A stretch of 64,000 bases of DNA from NCBI RefSeq assembly GCF_002944315.1, contig NZ_CP024314.1, positions 1,054,001 through 1,118,000 on the forward strand. Reading direction: 5' to 3'. The position numbers and the translations under genes are program-made. Each line of letters opens with the position of its first letter. Positions within the stretch are counted from its first letter, which is position 1. Below, piece by piece: positions 26,732 to 37,920 of the stretch. This DNA is from Rhizobium sp. NXC24 (GTDB taxonomy: Bacteria > Pseudomonadota > Alphaproteobacteria > Rhizobiales > Rhizobiaceae). The notes beneath the pieces were generated by a model. The model saw only the letters and a program-made list of their open reading frames with translations, was not told the DNA's origin and did not search any database.

Positions 26732-29001
26732 TTACGCGGCTTTGCTGATGCGCACCGGAACCGACTTATAAGACGGCGTGCCGCTTTCCTTGTCCTGATA
26801 GTCGATCGGGATCAGGCAGTTTGCCTCCGGATAATAGGCGGCGACCGAACCCGGCGCGATGTCGTAGGAGATCGCTGTCAGTTTCAGCAGCCGCTTGTCG
26901 CCCGAAGGCAGCGCTGTTTCGATCTCGACGAGATCGCCATGCTCCAGCCCCTTCGCCGCCAGATCGCGGTCATTCATGAACAATACGTCACGGCGCCCGA
27001 AAACGCCGCGATAGCGATCGTCTAGACCATAGATCGTCGTGTTGTATTGGTCGTGGCTGCGTATCGTCGCGAGTTTGAGCAGGCCGGCGTCTGCCACTGC
27101 GACATCCTCGTTGAGCCCCTGGAACAGCAGGAATTCCGCTTTGGCGGAAGGCGTCTTCCAAATGCGCTCGGTTGGACCAAGAGGCAGGCGGAAACCGCCC
27201 GGTACACGGATGCGCTCATTGTAGCGCGCGAAATCGGGAAAGACGATTTCGATCTTGTCACGAATGCGATCATAGTCGGCTACCAGGTCCATCCAGGCGA
27301 CCTTGCTATTGGGCAATGTTGCCTGCGCCATACCGGCAACGATCGCCGGTTCGGAACGCAGATGGTCCGAGGCCGGCTTCAGCTTGCCGCGCGAGGCATG
27401 CACCATCGACATCGAGTCTTCGATCGTCACCGATTGCGGCCCGGAGGACTGGATATCCTGCTCGGTGCGCCCAAGCACCGGCAGAATGATGGACTCCCTG
27501 CCGATCAGCAGTTGCGAGCGGTTGAGCTTGGTATTCATGTGAACGGCGAGGTCGAGCTTGCGCATGCCCGCGGCGCAGAGTTCCGGGTCCGGCAGCGCGA
27601 TCGAAAAATTGCCGCCAAGGCAGAGCAGCACCTTAGATCGCCCCTCCGCCATCGCCTGCATTGCGGCGACCGCATCGTGACCATGGTGTTCGGGCGATTT
27701 GAAGCCAAACGCGCGCTCGATGCCGGCAAACATCGCAGGATTGGGCCTCTCGCTGATCCCGACCGTGCGATTGCCCTGCACGTTGGAATGGCCGCGCAAC
27801 GGGCAGATGCCGGCGCCGGGCTTGCCGAAATTGCCGCGCAGCAGCAGCAGATTGGCAATCTGCTGCACATTCGCGGTACCCTTGGCGTGCTGGGTGATAC
27901 CCATGCCGTAGGTGACGATCGTGGCATTCGATTTAGCATAAGCGGCTGCGACCCGTTCCAGCTCTGCCCGCGCAAGGCCGGAGGCCCTTTCGATATCCGC
28001 CCATGCCGTCTGCTTGAGGTCGACGGCGAAGGCATCGAAACCGTTGGTGTGTTCGGCGATGAAGGCTCGGTCGACAACGTCTTCCGCCGCCTCGGCCAAC
28101 TCCAGTATTGCCTTCATGATGCCTTTCAGCGCCGCCGCATCGCCGCCAATCTTCACCTGATAGTAGGAAGAGGCAATCCGCGTCGAACCGAAGGTGCTCA
28201 TTTCGATCGGGTTCTGCGATCGGCGAAGCGTTCGAGCGCCCGTTCCTTCAGCGGATTGAAGACGATGATCGGCACGCCGCGCCGCGAGCATTCATGCATC
28301 GTGCCCATCATGCGCGGGTGGTTGGTGCCGGGATTGTGGCCCATGGAGATGATCAGCTCGCAACGGTCGAAGTCCTCCAGCGAGACCGTACCCTTGCCGA
28401 TGCCGATCGATTGCGGCAGGCCGACACTGGTCGCCTCGTGGCACATGTTGGAGCAATCGGGGAAATTGTTGGTCCCGTATTCGCGCGCAAAGATCTGGAA
28501 CAGAAAAGCGGCTTCGTTGGAGGCGCGGCCGGACGTGTAGAACTCCGCCATATTTGGATCTGGCAGGCTGCGCATGATCTCGCCGATGCGGGCAAACGCC
28601 GCGTCCCATTCGATCGGCCGATAGGTATCGGTTACCCTGTCATAGACCATCGGGTGCGTGAGCCGCCCTTCATTTTCCAGCTCGTAATCGCTCCATTCGA
28701 GCAGTTCAGTCACGGTATGCTTGGCGAAGAACTCGGGCGTCACGCGCTTGTTCGTGGCTTCCCAGGTGACGGCCTTTGCGCCGTTTTCGCAGAACTGAAA
28801 CGTCGATGTGTGTTCCTTGTCCGGCCAGGCGCAGCCGGGGCAATCGAAACCATCAGGCTTGTTGGTGCGCAGAAGAAGCAGCGGCGCTTCCGTGACATCC
28901 ATCTGCTCGCGCACGGCCTTGGCGGTCGCCCTCAAGGCACCCCAGCCGCCCGCGGGATTGCTGTAGGTACGAATTCCCGGAACTTCGCGCTTCTTCGCCA
29001 T
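26732..29001 (-). pseudogene. FdhF-family molybdopterin oxidoreductase, split by a one-base frameshift
   Basis: Two overlapping frames (29001 down to 28198, and 28291 down to 26732) together make a full-length FdhF/YdeP-type protein of about 757 residues. The first has the Cys-rich start ([10 protein letters not shown]) and the catalytic-loop region ([18 protein letters not shown], abbreviated); the second has the central and C-terminal molybdopterin-binding domains. At 28218/28219 the minus strand reads GATCGCAG where GATCCGCAG would restore LERFADPQNPIEMS, so one base is missing. Without it the first frame stops after 267 residues. This family acts on formate or unknown substrates using bis-MGD and an iron-sulfur cluster. 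No fdhD or electron-transfer subunit lies nearby. Confidence 0.8.
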
Positions 29002-29132
29002 AGCACGCTCCTTTGGTTGCCCGCCCGAGACCCGGGAATGAGACTAGCCGATTGACGAGTATTTGCACATTGAGAAGCAGCGAGCGATAAACCCATTGTG
29101 CATTTCGCTGCATTCCGAACCCGGCGAAACCC

Positions 29133-30083
29133 TCAATTCTTGAAGACGAAACAAGCGCCGCCCTTTTGGCGGACTTGAGCGCAAACGGCATCTGCCTCTT
29201 CACGCGTCTGCCGGCCGATACGGGCGGCGTATCGGATGCGGAAACCGAAATCTGCATTGCGCTGGCGCACGATAAGCGGCTTTTCTTCATTCAATGGTGA
29301 TGGAAGCTTGCTGACGTCTTCGGAGAAAAGCCGCCGGACGGTATCGAGTTGGAGGTGCTCCGCAAGCTGGGCGCCCCAGGGCGCCCAGGGTCGCTCCTGC
29401 TCCAAAGCGACCTGCTTCAGCCGGCGGCTGCCGGCAAGCGCCATGCAGGCCTGCGCGAAAGGCTTGCCTTTGTCGAGTTCCGGCGCGACGGTATCGGGCG
29501 GGTCATCCTTCCATTGCTCGACCGTGTGTGCCGTGATGGCAATCACATAGCTGCGTGTCTCATAGGGAAGATTGCCGGAATTGAGGAAATTTGCGAGGCC
29601 GTTTTCGCCGGCATTATAGGCGGCGGCGGCCAAGCCGAGATTGCCGAAACGGTTGCGCAATTCGTCCAGATAGGCCGCCGCCTTGCCCAGTGCCTCCAGC
29701 AGGTCGTAGCTGTCCTGAACGCCGCGCAACCGTGCTGTCCCCGGCATGAACTGCGCAATGCCTCGCGCGCCCTTCGGGCTGATCGCATCGGGGCGAAATG
29801 TGCTCTCGCGCCAGATGAGCCTGGCGAGATAATCCGATGGCAGATGATTGGCGTGGGCAAAATAGTCGATCGCGTCGCAGAGGTCGCGATTGTAGCTCTC
29901 CTTGCGGATGCAAAGTGTCTTGCCGGTATCCGTTACCAAAGGTCCGGAAATGCAGGCCGGTGACGCAACGCTCCATTCAGGCTGGGCCTTCGCGGGGCAA
30001 GCGGCCGAGACGACGAAGCCGGACGCAATAACAAAACCTGTGACCCTTACGACAAAGCCGGACCGATGCTGGTTGCCTGCCAT
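29133..30083 (-). CDS. Periplasmic lytic transglycosylase (SLT domain)
   Basis: A 316-residue protein with an N-terminal signal segment (about 10-34), a lysozyme-like SLT domain (about 75-200) with catalytic Glu93 in WRESTFRPDA and the GIAQFMPGTA and YNAGE motifs, and a C-terminal segment of about 80 residues ending FRIRYAARIGRQTREEADAV (abbreviated) that resembles a SPOR-type repeat. It should cut the glycan strands of peptidoglycan, producing 1,6-anhydro-MurNAc ends, the compounds recycled by the locus at 33-45 kb, although the two are not adjacent. Confidence 0.82.
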   Translation of the reverse strand: MAGNQHRSGFVVRVTGFVIASGFVVSAACPAKAQPEWSVASPACISGPLVTDTGKTLCIRKESYNRDLCDAIDYFAHANHLPSDYLARLIWRESTFRPDAISPKGARGIAQFMPGTARLRGVQDSYDLLEALGKAAAYLDELRNRFGNLGLAAAAYNAGENGLANFLNSGNLPYETRSYVIAITAHTVEQWKDDPPDTVAPELDKGKPFAQACMALAGSRRLKQVALEQERPWAPWGAQLAEHLQLDTVRRLFSEDVSKLPSPLNEEKPLIVRQRNADFGFRIRYAARIGRQTREEADAVCAQVRQKGGACFVFKN

Positions 30084-30202
30084 CCCTGCGAAACCCGTTT
30101 GAAATCGAAATCGCTAGATTGCCTTCTTGATAGCATCGATGCGCGACGACGAAAACTAGGAAGCTGCTGGAGGCTTCCGGATAACCTCCGTTCAACGGTC
30201 GG

Positions 30203-31096
30203 CTATGGCCTGAAAGCTTCGAAGATCAATGCCCGCAGCCATCGATGGACAGGGTCTGCGTCCATGCGCGGATGCCACGTCTGCGCGATGACGAAGCCGG
30301 GGGTGGCCACTGGCAGCTCAAACATCTCGATCTGGCTCGCAGCGCCCGGCTGGCAATACGAACGCGGCACCAATCCGATAAGATCGGATGCTGCCGCGAC
30401 GGCGATAACTGCCGGATAGCTCGGCACGACGAGGTTGACCTTTCGCGAAAGGCCGAGTTCGGTGAGAGCTTCGTCAACGGGACCCGTGAAATGCCCTCGC
30501 CTGGAGGAGATCACATGTTCGCATGCCGCGTATCGCTCGGGGGTTATATGCTCCGCCCTCAAAAGAGGATGTCCAGCCCGCGCCACGCCGACAAAGGAGT
30601 CCTCAAACAGTGTTTGCCCGCGCAACTCCGCGCCATCACCCGAGATGACCCCGATGTCCAGGTCAATCGTTGCATCCCTCAGGGGCTGAATTTCTTTGTT
30701 TGGCTTGGGCGCGAAACGCAGCCGCACACCGGGCGCGGCATTCGTGACGGCGATACTGAGGCGCGCGGCATGTAAGAGCACGAATGCCTCATTGGCACGG
30801 ATCGTGAAATCGCGTTGCAGCTCGCGAATTTCGACCGCTGGCTGCGGGCTAAGCACGGCCTGGACAGCAGCGGTCAGCGAACGCACCTGGTCTGCTATCG
30901 CCTCGGCATGGGGTGTCGCGACCATCGCACGGCCGGCCGGAACCAGAATGGGATCGCTCAACGCTATCCGAAGCCTCGACAACGTCCGGCTCATGGCGGA
31001 CGTACTTAATCCAAGCTTTCGCGCGGCAGCCGATACGCTCCGCTCACGAAGCAAAGCGTCCAGGGCTACCAGCAGGTTCAAGTCGACATCGGGCAT
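30203..31096 (-). CDS. LysR family transcriptional regulator
   Basis: A 297-residue LysR regulator. The N-terminal winged helix (about 3-62) contains RSVSAAARKLGLSTSAMSRTL (core AAARKLGLS), and the remainder is the two-lobed effector-binding domain. It is divergent from the MFS exporter gene at 31215, and the 118-base gap has a perfect inverted repeat, so it probably controls that gene. Confidence 0.87.
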   Translation of the reverse strand: MPDVDLNLLVALDALLRERSVSAAARKLGLSTSAMSRTLSRLRIALSDPILVPAGRAMVATPHAEAIADQVRSLTAAVQAVLSPQPAVEIRELQRDFTIRANEAFVLLHAARLSIAVTNAAPGVRLRFAPKPNKEIQPLRDATIDLDIGVISGDGAELRGQTLFEDSFVGVARAGHPLLRAEHITPERYAACEHVISSRRGHFTGPVDEALTELGLSRKVNLVVPSYPAVIAVAAASDLIGLVPRSYCQPGAASQIEMFELPVATPGFVIAQTWHPRMDADPVHRWLRALIFEAFRP

Positions 31097-31122
31097 AGGC
31101 TGGTTTTAACGAGGCGAGGCGT

Positions 31123-31152
31123 TCGACGCAACGCTCAGTTTCCTGCGTTGCG
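31123..31152. promoter_or_regulatory. LysR-site-like inverted repeat between divergent genes
   Basis: The arms GACGCAACGC (31123-31132) and GCGTTGCGTC (31143-31152) are perfect inverted repeats separated by exactly ten bases, so the half-sites lie on the same helix face. Position and symmetry suit a LysR-regulator dimer between the divergent lysR and MFS genes. Confidence 0.6.
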
Positions 31153-31214
31153 TCTGGCGCAAGTCATACACCGCGGATATCCATGGCGCAAACAAACGAA
31201 CAAAGTGAGCTTCT

Positions 31215-32465
31215 ATGTCCGTAGCATCAATCGGTACCACTGCCCATGACGGCCTGCCCTATCCGCGACGATACATGGCCGTTGCCGTGCTTCTTATGAC
31301 GCTCGTCCTCGTCGTGTTGGACGGGGCCATCGCCAATGTCGCGCTGCCATCCATCGCGGCCTCGCTTGGTGCCGATGCCAGCGACACCGTCTGGGTCGTA
31401 TCCAGCTACCAGCTTGCTGTGCTTGTCGCCCTCCTGCCCTGTGGCGCGCTGGGTGAAATTCACGGCCCGCGACGTGTCTTCCTGATGGGTGTCGCTCTCT
31501 TCACGCTAGCTTCCGCAGCCTGTGCCCTCGCTGGAAATCTGCCCGTTCTGGTCGCGGCGCGATTTGCTCAGGGGTTGGGTGCCGGCGCGATCATGGCCCT
31601 GGCGATGATGAACCTGCGCTTTGCGGTGCCGCAACAACTATTGGGAACGATCATCGGCATCAACGCGATGATCATTGCCATTTCGTCGGCCGCAGGGCCA
31701 GGTGTCGCCGGGGCAATCCTCTCTGTGGCCAGTTGGCCTTGGCTGTTTGCCGTCAACATACCGCTTGGCGCAACCAGCGCACCGATCAGCGGCTCTTTCC
31801 TGATCGGCGGCTCCGTTCTGTCCCTCATCGCGCTGCTGCGTCTTGAGCGTAAGAACACTACGCCCATTGTGCCGACGGACCTCTTGGCCGATCCTGCCTT
31901 TCGGGTTGCCGTCATCGCGTCAGTCGCGTGTTTCACCGGCCAAATGCTGAGCTACGTCGCGCTGCCGTTCTACCTGCAGCACACTTTGCACATGCCGCCG
32001 GCGCTGGCGGGGCTCTACATGATGCCTTGGCCCGCCGCGACCATCATCATTGCTCCGATTTCCGGGCGGCTGGCGGGTCGCATCAAGACGGCGTGGCTCT
32101 GCGCCACTGGAGGCGCGCTCCTGGCCGCAGGCCTTTTCATCGCGGGTCTAAGTCCCGCCGATCCCCGGGGAATTGCGTTTCTAGTCGGTACGGTGATCGC
32201 CGGCGTCGGGTTCGGCCTTTTCCAGACCCCAAACAACCGCATTCTCCTTCTCACCGCACCGAAGGCGCGCAGCGGCGCTGCGGGAGCCATGCAGGGCACG
32301 GCACGTCTGCTCGGGCAAACTTTTGGTGCCATTTGTATGTCGATCATTTTCGAAGCCATGCCGCAGACAAGCGCGCCCAGTTTCGCACTTGTTTTGGCCG
32401 GCATCTGCGCGGCGGTCTCTAGCTGCGTCAGCCTCAGCCGCGCGCGCTATGAGACAGCCGGATAG
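31215..32465 (+). CDS. DHA2-type MFS drug exporter, apparently missing one helix
   Basis: An MFS protein of 416 residues of the 14-helix DHA2 group (LDGAIANVALPSIA in helix 1, WVVSSYQLAVLVALLPCGALGE near helix 2, abbreviated here). After NIPLGA, the end of helix 6, the sequence goes almost directly to the segment that normally follows helix 7, so the usual arginine patch and helix 7 (about 45-50 residues) appear to be absent in frame. That would leave an odd number of helices and may inactivate the protein or change its topology. Probably controlled by the divergent LysR regulator. Confidence 0.75.
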   Translation: MSVASIGTTAHDGLPYPRRYMAVAVLLMTLVLVVLDGAIANVALPSIAASLGADASDTVWVVSSYQLAVLVALLPCGALGEIHGPRRVFLMGVALFTLASAACALAGNLPVLVAARFAQGLGAGAIMALAMMNLRFAVPQQLLGTIIGINAMIIAISSAAGPGVAGAILSVASWPWLFAVNIPLGATSAPISGSFLIGGSVLSLIALLRLERKNTTPIVPTDLLADPAFRVAVIASVACFTGQMLSYVALPFYLQHTLHMPPALAGLYMMPWPAATIIIAPISGRLAGRIKTAWLCATGGALLAAGLFIAGLSPADPRGIAFLVGTVIAGVGFGLFQTPNNRILLLTAPKARSGAAGAMQGTARLLGQTFGAICMSIIFEAMPQTSAPSFALVLAGICAAVSSCVSLSRARYETAG

Positions 32466-32470
32466 AGATC

Positions 32471-33076
32471 TTATGCCCGGAATGTTTTCCCAAGCTCAGT
32501 GTCGGACAAATCGTAATAATGACGAAAATTGTAAACCAGCGGAGACCATTTATGCGGATCGATATGATCGCTATCTCCTTTCAAGAACTCTTCGCAGGCA
32601 TGCACGCGCAAGATCTCAACAACCGCAACAAGGCCGCCTCCAAGTTCAGCCAGTCTTGTTCCGCCCATTTCATGACGTGACAAGACACGGGCTTCCATTT
32701 GAACCGGGCATTCTGCAGCCCGGACCGGGCGAACCAGCTCACTGTCGTGCCTGGAAAATCCCGCTGCTGTGAATTTGTCTTTCTCCGTCCTGAATTGTCT
32801 GGACTTCAGTTCGGGTACTGGGTCTTTGCCCGTCAGCGGCGCAAGCTTTTCGACCATCTGCCACATTGAGGGAGAAGGAAGGTTTACGACGCATTCCGGG
32901 TGCCGCGCGAGATTCTCCGCGAGCTTGGCATCATTCAACAGGCCAAGTGCCATCGTCCAGCCAAGTGCCCAAAATGACGAGATCGGTGACAAATTCGTCG
33001 AACCATCCTCGTTCAGGCTGCTGATCAGTGCAATAGGTGTTCCAAAATACAAGATTTTTGGTTCAACGGTTCTCAC
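32471..33076 (-). CDS. Flavin reductase-like FMN-binding protein
   Basis: A 201-residue protein of the flavin reductase-like split-barrel family (ALISSLNEDGSTNLSPISSF near residues 16-35, and a CVVNLPS strand). Members reduce or bind FMN; many act with oxygenases, but none is nearby. It is convergent with the MFS gene (5 bases between stop codons) and lies 99 bases from the end of anmK on the same strand, a gap in which I see no gene. Confidence 0.75.
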   Translation of the reverse strand: MRTVEPKILYFGTPIALISSLNEDGSTNLSPISSFWALGWTMALGLLNDAKLAENLARHPECVVNLPSPSMWQMVEKLAPLTGKDPVPELKSRQFRTEKDKFTAAGFSRHDSELVRPVRAAECPVQMEARVLSRHEMGGTRLAELGGGLVAVVEILRVHACEEFLKGDSDHIDPHKWSPLVYNFRHYYDLSDTELGKTFRA

Positions 33077-33175
33077 TTCGTCCTCCTGAAACAGGATACG
33101 TCCGCTTCACCATAAGTGATTTTCGCTCGGCAATGGTGCGATTACAATCGAAGTGTGATCTCCGCCGAAGCCGAC

Positions 33176-34291
33176 CTATTCTGCAAGCCGGCCACCGCAC
33201 ATCGGCGTTGGGACGCCCGTCGTGCCTGGAAAGCTGATCGGCAGGCCTCGCAAGACGCGCACGGCCAAGAATGCAAAGCATTCGGCTTCGACGGCATCCC
33301 CACGCCAGCCGAGCGTTTCCGCCGAGATGGGCTCGACGCCAGCGCGGGTCCTGAGCATCGACATGATCGTCGGATTGCGGCGGCCGCCGCCGCTGACCAC
33401 CAGCTTCTTCGGGCGGCGGGGCAGCAGGTCCAGCGCCTTGCCGACAGCGGATGCGGTGAAGGCCGAAAGCGTTGCCGCGCCGTCCTCGGGGCCAAGTCCG
33501 TCAGCCATGGAGGCTCCGAAGTCGAAGCGATCCAGCGATTTCGGATAGGGGGCGCTGAGATAAGGGTGTTGCAGCAGCTTCGCGAGCCTTGCCTCATCCA
33601 CCGTACCCGCTCGGCCGAGCGCGCCGTCCCTGTCCATCTCGCCAAGGCCATGGGATTTGACAAAATCATTGAGCGGCGCGTTAGCAGGCCCGGTGTCGAA
33701 GGCGACGAAATTGCCCTCCCCGTCCGACCAAGTGATGTTGGCGACACCGCCGAGATTGAGGATGGCGGTATCGTCTCCGGCGCCTGCACGCCGCAACAGG
33801 GCGGTATGATAGACGGCCGCCAGAGGCGCACCCTGCCCGCCGGCGCGTACATCGGCGGAACGGAAGTCATAGGCAACCTTGGTGCCAAGGATGGAGCGCA
33901 TCAATTCGCCGTCGCCGAGCTGGCGTGTATCGCCGCGACGCTCCTTTTGCGGCGCGCGATGCAGCACGGTCTGGCCGTGGAAACCAACCGCACCGATATC
34001 GGCCATCGTCAGCCCGTGGCTTTCAACAAGATCCTTGACCGCGTCCGATTGCGCACGCGTTAAGGCCTCCTCGGCTTGTCTGAAGATTTCCGGCTCCGGC
34101 CCGTTGAAATTCCAGACCCGGGCCTGGGCCAATGTCTCTTCCAGCAATGTCTTGATCCACTCCGGATAGGGCGCCAGCACATAGGGACCGAACTCTTCGA
34201 TCCGCTCGCCATCCGTCTTGAGCAGGGCGACATCGATATTGCCGTCGAGAACGGTTCCGGTCATCAGACCCACGGCCCAGATTGGTTCCAT
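33176..34291 (-). CDS. anmK: Anhydro-N-acetylmuramic acid kinase
   Basis: A 371-residue ASKHA-fold kinase that opens the 1,6-anhydro ring of anhydro-MurNAc and phosphorylates it to MurNAc-6-phosphate. The opening [13 protein letters not shown] matches the family phosphate loop GLMSGTSLDGID, and GFHGQTV and the [11 protein letters not shown] motif are conserved. ATG 34291 has AGGAG eight bases upstream; the frame continues 76 codons further into the previous gene without a start signal. It is the last gene of the murQ operon, 10 bases after the serine hydrolase gene. Confidence 0.9.
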   Translation of the reverse strand: MEPIWAVGLMTGTVLDGNIDVALLKTDGERIEEFGPYVLAPYPEWIKTLLEETLAQARVWNFNGPEPEIFRQAEEALTRAQSDAVKDLVESHGLTMADIGAVGFHGQTVLHRAPQKERRGDTRQLGDGELMRSILGTKVAYDFRSADVRAGGQGAPLAAVYHTALLRRAGAGDDTAILNLGGVANITWSDGEGNFVAFDTGPANAPLNDFVKSHGLGEMDRDGALGRAGTVDEARLAKLLQHPYLSAPYPKSLDRFDFGASMADGLGPEDGAATLSAFTASAVGKALDLLPRRPKKLVVSGGGRRNPTIMSMLRTRAGVEPISAETLGWRGDAVEAECFAFLAVRVLRGLPISFPGTTGVPTPMCGGRLAE

Positions 34292-34301
34292 GATCAAGCT
34301 C

Positions 34302-35321
34302 CTAAGCTTTGTTGACGAGATCGCCGACGGTCTGGCGAAGCGCCACGATCCCGCTGTCGAAATGGCGTGTCGGGTGAATACGGTTGGTGAGCAGCGTCCA
34401 GGCCCTTCCCTTGTCGAAATCGATCCAGAGGCCGGTGCCGGTAAAGCCGGTATGGCCGATCGTGCCCGGCGAGCACAAGCTGCCACCCGACCAGCCGTCA
34501 TAAGGCCGCTCCCATCCATGCGTGCGGGTCGCCGATAACGGCGAGCGCATCAACGCGATGGAGCGCTCGGAGGCGCCGGAGCCTGTAAGCAAACCCACGG
34601 CAAAATCGAGGACCGCGTCGGCCGTTCCGAACAGGCCGGCATGCCCGGCACCCTGCAAAGCGGAGCAATTATCATCATGGACTTCGCCCGAGAGAATGCG
34701 GTGGCGCCAGGTGCAATCCTCCGTCGCGGCAGCCTGATCGGATGTAGCGGAAAACGCAAAACCCGGGCCGGCATCCATGTCGCGGATCGTCTGACCCGTC
34801 AGGCGCTCCAAGGCGAAGCCGAGCAAGATGAAATTGATATCGGAATAAACGGGCGGCACGGCTCGCCATTCGCGCTGTAGAACAAAGGCGCGCAGCAGAT
34901 CGGGATCGCGGCCGTAGGTATAAAGCGGTTCGACGGCCGGAAAGGGCGTCTGATGGCCGAGGCACTGGCGAAAGGTCACCTTCCGCTCCCAGGCAGCCGC
35001 ATCATATTGGCGCAGATCCGGCAGCAACGAAATCAGCGGCGCGTCGAGATCGATCGTGCCGGCTTCCGCCAAGGCCAGGATGCGCGGCGTGGTGAAGATG
35101 ACCTTGGTCAGGGAGGCCAGATCGAACCAAGTATCGGCAAGCATTGGCCGCGTGATCGGAACCTTCTGCGCTGAGCCGACCGCGCGGACCATCCGATCGC
35201 CGTCGCGATCGATAATGCCGAGCACGCCGCCGGGAATGCGCCCGGTCGCAACGGCGGCTTCAACGGGCTGGAATGCCCGATCGAAGCGCTGCGCGAATTC
35301 CGTCTTCCCTGTCGCCGTCAT
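34302..35321 (-). CDS. Serine hydrolase of the beta-lactamase class C family
   Basis: A protein of 339 residues with the penicillin-recognising fold: catalytic SLTK at 70-73, a YSD triad in place of the usual YxN, and HTGFTG in place of KTG near the C-terminus. The start is taken at ATG 35321 behind GGGGGAAG. No signal peptide is seen, so it is likely cytoplasmic. Set between the importer and anmK, it may trim peptides or acyl groups from imported muropeptides, which would make it a functional substitute for AmpD or NagZ, neither of which is encoded here. That role is inference. Confidence 0.8.
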   Translation of the reverse strand: MTATGKTEFAQRFDRAFQPVEAAVATGRIPGGVLGIIDRDGDRMVRAVGSAQKVPITRPMLADTWFDLASLTKVIFTTPRILALAEAGTIDLDAPLISLLPDLRQYDAAAWERKVTFRQCLGHQTPFPAVEPLYTYGRDPDLLRAFVLQREWRAVPPVYSDINFILLGFALERLTGQTIRDMDAGPGFAFSATSDQAAATEDCTWRHRILSGEVHDDNCSALQGAGHAGLFGTADAVLDFAVGLLTGSGASERSIALMRSPLSATRTHGWERPYDGWSGGSLCSPGTIGHTGFTGTGLWIDFDKGRAWTLLTNRIHPTRHFDSGIVALRQTVGDLVNKA

Positions 35322-35341
35322 GCTTCCCCCGCGTCTCTCTT

Positions 35342-37084
35342 TCAGGCTTCCGCCTGGGCTATATGATCCGGAGCGAATTGTCGCCATTCGGTTGCCGCCG
35401 GCTCGAACCCGAGCGGGCGCACCAGAGAGGGGACCTGACGCGTATCCAGCGCAAAATTCTCCCGCCGGCGATCAACCGCCGGAACGGCCGAGATCAACCG
35501 CTTGGTATAGGAATGCTTCGGCTGCGACAGCACCGACACGGCATCGCCGATCTCGACGATCTGGCCGGCATAGATCACCGCGATCCGGTGCGCAATCCGC
35601 TCGACCACCGCCATGTCATGCGAGATGAAAAGATAGGCAAGCCGGTACTCCCGCTGCAATTCGATCAGAAGATCCAAGACTTGAGCCTGAACGGAAACAT
35701 CCAACGCCGAGACGGCTTCGTCCAGCACCAGAACCGAAGGGTTCAGCATTAGCGCGCGTGCAATGCACAGTCTCTGGCGCTGCCCGCCTGAAAATTCATG
35801 CGGATAGCGTTCGAGACTGTTTTCGGGCAGTCCGACGCGCTTCAGTAGCATGGCCATCCTGTTGCGTGTTTCCCCCGACGCCCGTCCGCCGGCGGCGATG
35901 ACGGGTTCCGCCAGGATGCTATCGACGCGAAGCCTCGGGTTGAGCGAGGCATAGGGGTTTTGGAACACCATCTGCACGGCGCTCGTCCGGTCCGCCGTCT
36001 TTCCGGCATTTGCGGTAAATGTGCCCCGCGTCGACTTCACCAATCCGAGAATTGCCCGCGCCGTAGTGGATTTACCCGAGCCGCTTTCGCCGACGATCGC
36101 CAGCGTTTCGCCGGGCAGAAGATCGAAACCGACGCCTTCGACCGCATGCACCGCGCCAGTCGGACGGTAAAAGAAGCCGCCCGATACCGGGAAGCGAACT
36201 GTCAGCCCATCAACCTTAAGCGCCGGCGCAGCCTCTGCGGTCTCATCGCGGCTAAAATCCGAACGGGTCGCGCGGCCGGTCGAAAAATGCGGCACGGAAT
36301 GAAGGAGATGCTGGGTGTAGGGATGGCTGGGTTTATCGAGGATCTGATTCAACTCGCCCTGCTCGACCGCCTCGCCAGCCTGCATCACCATGACCTTGTC
36401 GGCGATACCGGCGACGAGACCGATATCGTGGGTGATGAAGATCATCGACATGCCGGTCTCGCGCTTCAGCTCGGCCAGAAGCGCCATGATCTGCGCCTGC
36501 ACCGTCACGTCGAGCGCCGTCGTCGGCTCATCGGCGATCAGCAGGCGCGGATTGCAGGCAAGCGCGGTCGCGATCATCACACGTTGCAGCATGCCGCCGG
36601 AGAGCTGGTTCGGGCAATATTTCAGCCGCCGCGCAGCATCGGGGATGCGGACGCGATCCAGTGCATCCTTTGCTGCAGCGGTCGCCTGACGACCGGTCAG
36701 CCCGCGATGCAGGCGGAAAGACTCTTCGATCTGCGTGCCGATGGTCAGCACCGGATTGAGCGAGGTCATCGGCTCCTGGAAGATCATGCCGATCTCGGCG
36801 CCGCGGATTTTGGTGAGTTCCGCTTCCGTCGCCGTCGTCAGATCGAGAATGCTGTTGTCGGCCCGCCTCAGCTTGATCGAGCCGCCGACGATGCGACCGC
36901 CGCCGAAATTGACGAGGCGATTGATCGAGAGTGCGGTCACCGATTTTCCCGAGCCGCTCTCTCCGACGATCGCCAGCGTCTCACCGGCTTCGAGATCGAA
37001 GCTGACGCCACGGACGATCTTGTTGGCCTCAGGATTGCGGCCGAAGCCCACTTGCAGGTTTGATACAGAAAGCAGAGGGTTCAC
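35342..37084 (-). CDS. Fused DppD-DppF peptide ABC transporter ATPase
   Basis: A 580-residue protein with two complete ABC domains: Walker A GESGSGKS at 41-48 and at 332-339, signature LSGGMLQR (161-168) and FSGGQRQR (second half), and oligopeptide-type tails (HPYTQHLL and HSYTKRLI). GTG 37084 is chosen because GGAGG lies upstream and the GTGA overlaps the stop of the preceding permease. It powers the peptide or muropeptide importer of this operon. Fusion of the two ATPases is known in rhizobial members of the family. Confidence 0.88.
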   Translation of the reverse strand: MNPLLSVSNLQVGFGRNPEANKIVRGVSFDLEAGETLAIVGESGSGKSVTALSINRLVNFGGGRIVGGSIKLRRADNSILDLTTATEAELTKIRGAEIGMIFQEPMTSLNPVLTIGTQIEESFRLHRGLTGRQATAAAKDALDRVRIPDAARRLKYCPNQLSGGMLQRVMIATALACNPRLLIADEPTTALDVTVQAQIMALLAELKRETGMSMIFITHDIGLVAGIADKVMVMQAGEAVEQGELNQILDKPSHPYTQHLLHSVPHFSTGRATRSDFSRDETAEAAPALKVDGLTVRFPVSGGFFYRPTGAVHAVEGVGFDLLPGETLAIVGESGSGKSTTARAILGLVKSTRGTFTANAGKTADRTSAVQMVFQNPYASLNPRLRVDSILAEPVIAAGGRASGETRNRMAMLLKRVGLPENSLERYPHEFSGGQRQRLCIARALMLNPSVLVLDEAVSALDVSVQAQVLDLLIELQREYRLAYLFISHDMAVVERIAHRIAVIYAGQIVEIGDAVSVLSQPKHSYTKRLISAVPAVDRRRENFALDTRQVPSLVRPLGFEPAATEWRQFAPDHIAQAEA

Positions 37085-37920
37085 AGGCTGGACCTCCGCA
37101 TTTTCGGATCGAGAACATCGCGCAAGGCATCGCCGAGCAGATTGAAGCCGAGGATGCTGATCATGATGGTAAGGCCGGGGAAGATCAGCAGCCAGGGTGC
37201 GGTTTCCATCAGGTTGCGGCTGTCGCTGAGCATCAAGCCGAGCGAAGAGGCCGGCGGCTGAGTACCGAGGCCGAGGAAACTTAAGCCGGCCTCGGTCAGG
37301 AGAGACCATGCCAGCGCCAGGGTGATCTGGACCGTCAACGGCGCGACGAGGTTCAGAAGCAAATGCCGCGTCAGAATATAGGGTTTGCTGCTGCCGAACG
37401 TGCGAGCGGCATCGACGAAATCGCGCGATTTCAGCGAGAGGGCCGGCCCGCGCACGACGCGGGTAAAGATCGGCGTATAGACGATGGCGATCGCCGCGAC
37501 GCTGGTCCAGGTGCCGGGGCCGACTATGGCGATGATCAATAGCGCGAGAAGGATGGCGGGGAATGCCAGCAATACATCCATCGTGCGCATGATCACCCCG
37601 TCCCAGCGCTTGCCGAACCAGGCGGCGGTCAGGCCGAGCACGGTGCCGATCAGACTTGCAAGCGCAACGGAGAGAAAGGCGACGATGAAGGACTCGCCGA
37701 TGCCGTTCATTAGCCGACTAGCAACATCGCGCCCTAGCAAGTCCGTCCCCATCCAAAAGGCGCCACTTGGAGCGTGCAATCGATTGAGCGGGCTCCGTGT
37801 TACCGGATCATAGGGGGTCAGTCCCAGCATGCCGAGAATGGCAAGGATGAGATAAACGACGACAATGGCGCCGCCAATGCAGCCGCTCGTGTGCCCGAAA
37901 ATGGCTTTGACGGTGCGCAT
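37081..37920 (-). CDS. Peptide ABC transporter permease, DppC-like
   Basis: A 279-residue inner-membrane permease with about six helices, a DppC-type periplasmic loop ([21 protein letters not shown], abbreviated) and the cytoplasmic coupling loop with [16 protein letters not shown]. Start and stop overlap its neighbours, showing tight translational coupling. Confidence 0.87.
   Translation of the reverse strand: MRTVKAIFGHTSGCIGGAIVVVYLILAILGMLGLTPYDPVTRSPLNRLHAPSGAFWMGTDLLGRDVASRLMNGIGESFIVAFLSVALASLIGTVLGLTAAWFGKRWDGVIMRTMDVLLAFPAILLALLIIAIVGPGTWTSVAAIAIVYTPIFTRVVRGPALSLKSRDFVDAARTFGSSKPYILTRHLLLNLVAPLTVQITLALAWSLLTEAGLSFLGLGTQPPASSLGLMLSDSRNLMETAPWLLIFPGLTIMISILGFNLLGDALRDVLDPKMRRSSL

Noticed and set aside
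27047..28540. 497-codon plus-strand frame opposite the FdhF-type gene
   Set aside because: Tempting because the FdhF gene is frameshifted, but its composition is that of an antisense shadow and it has no ribosome site or known domain.
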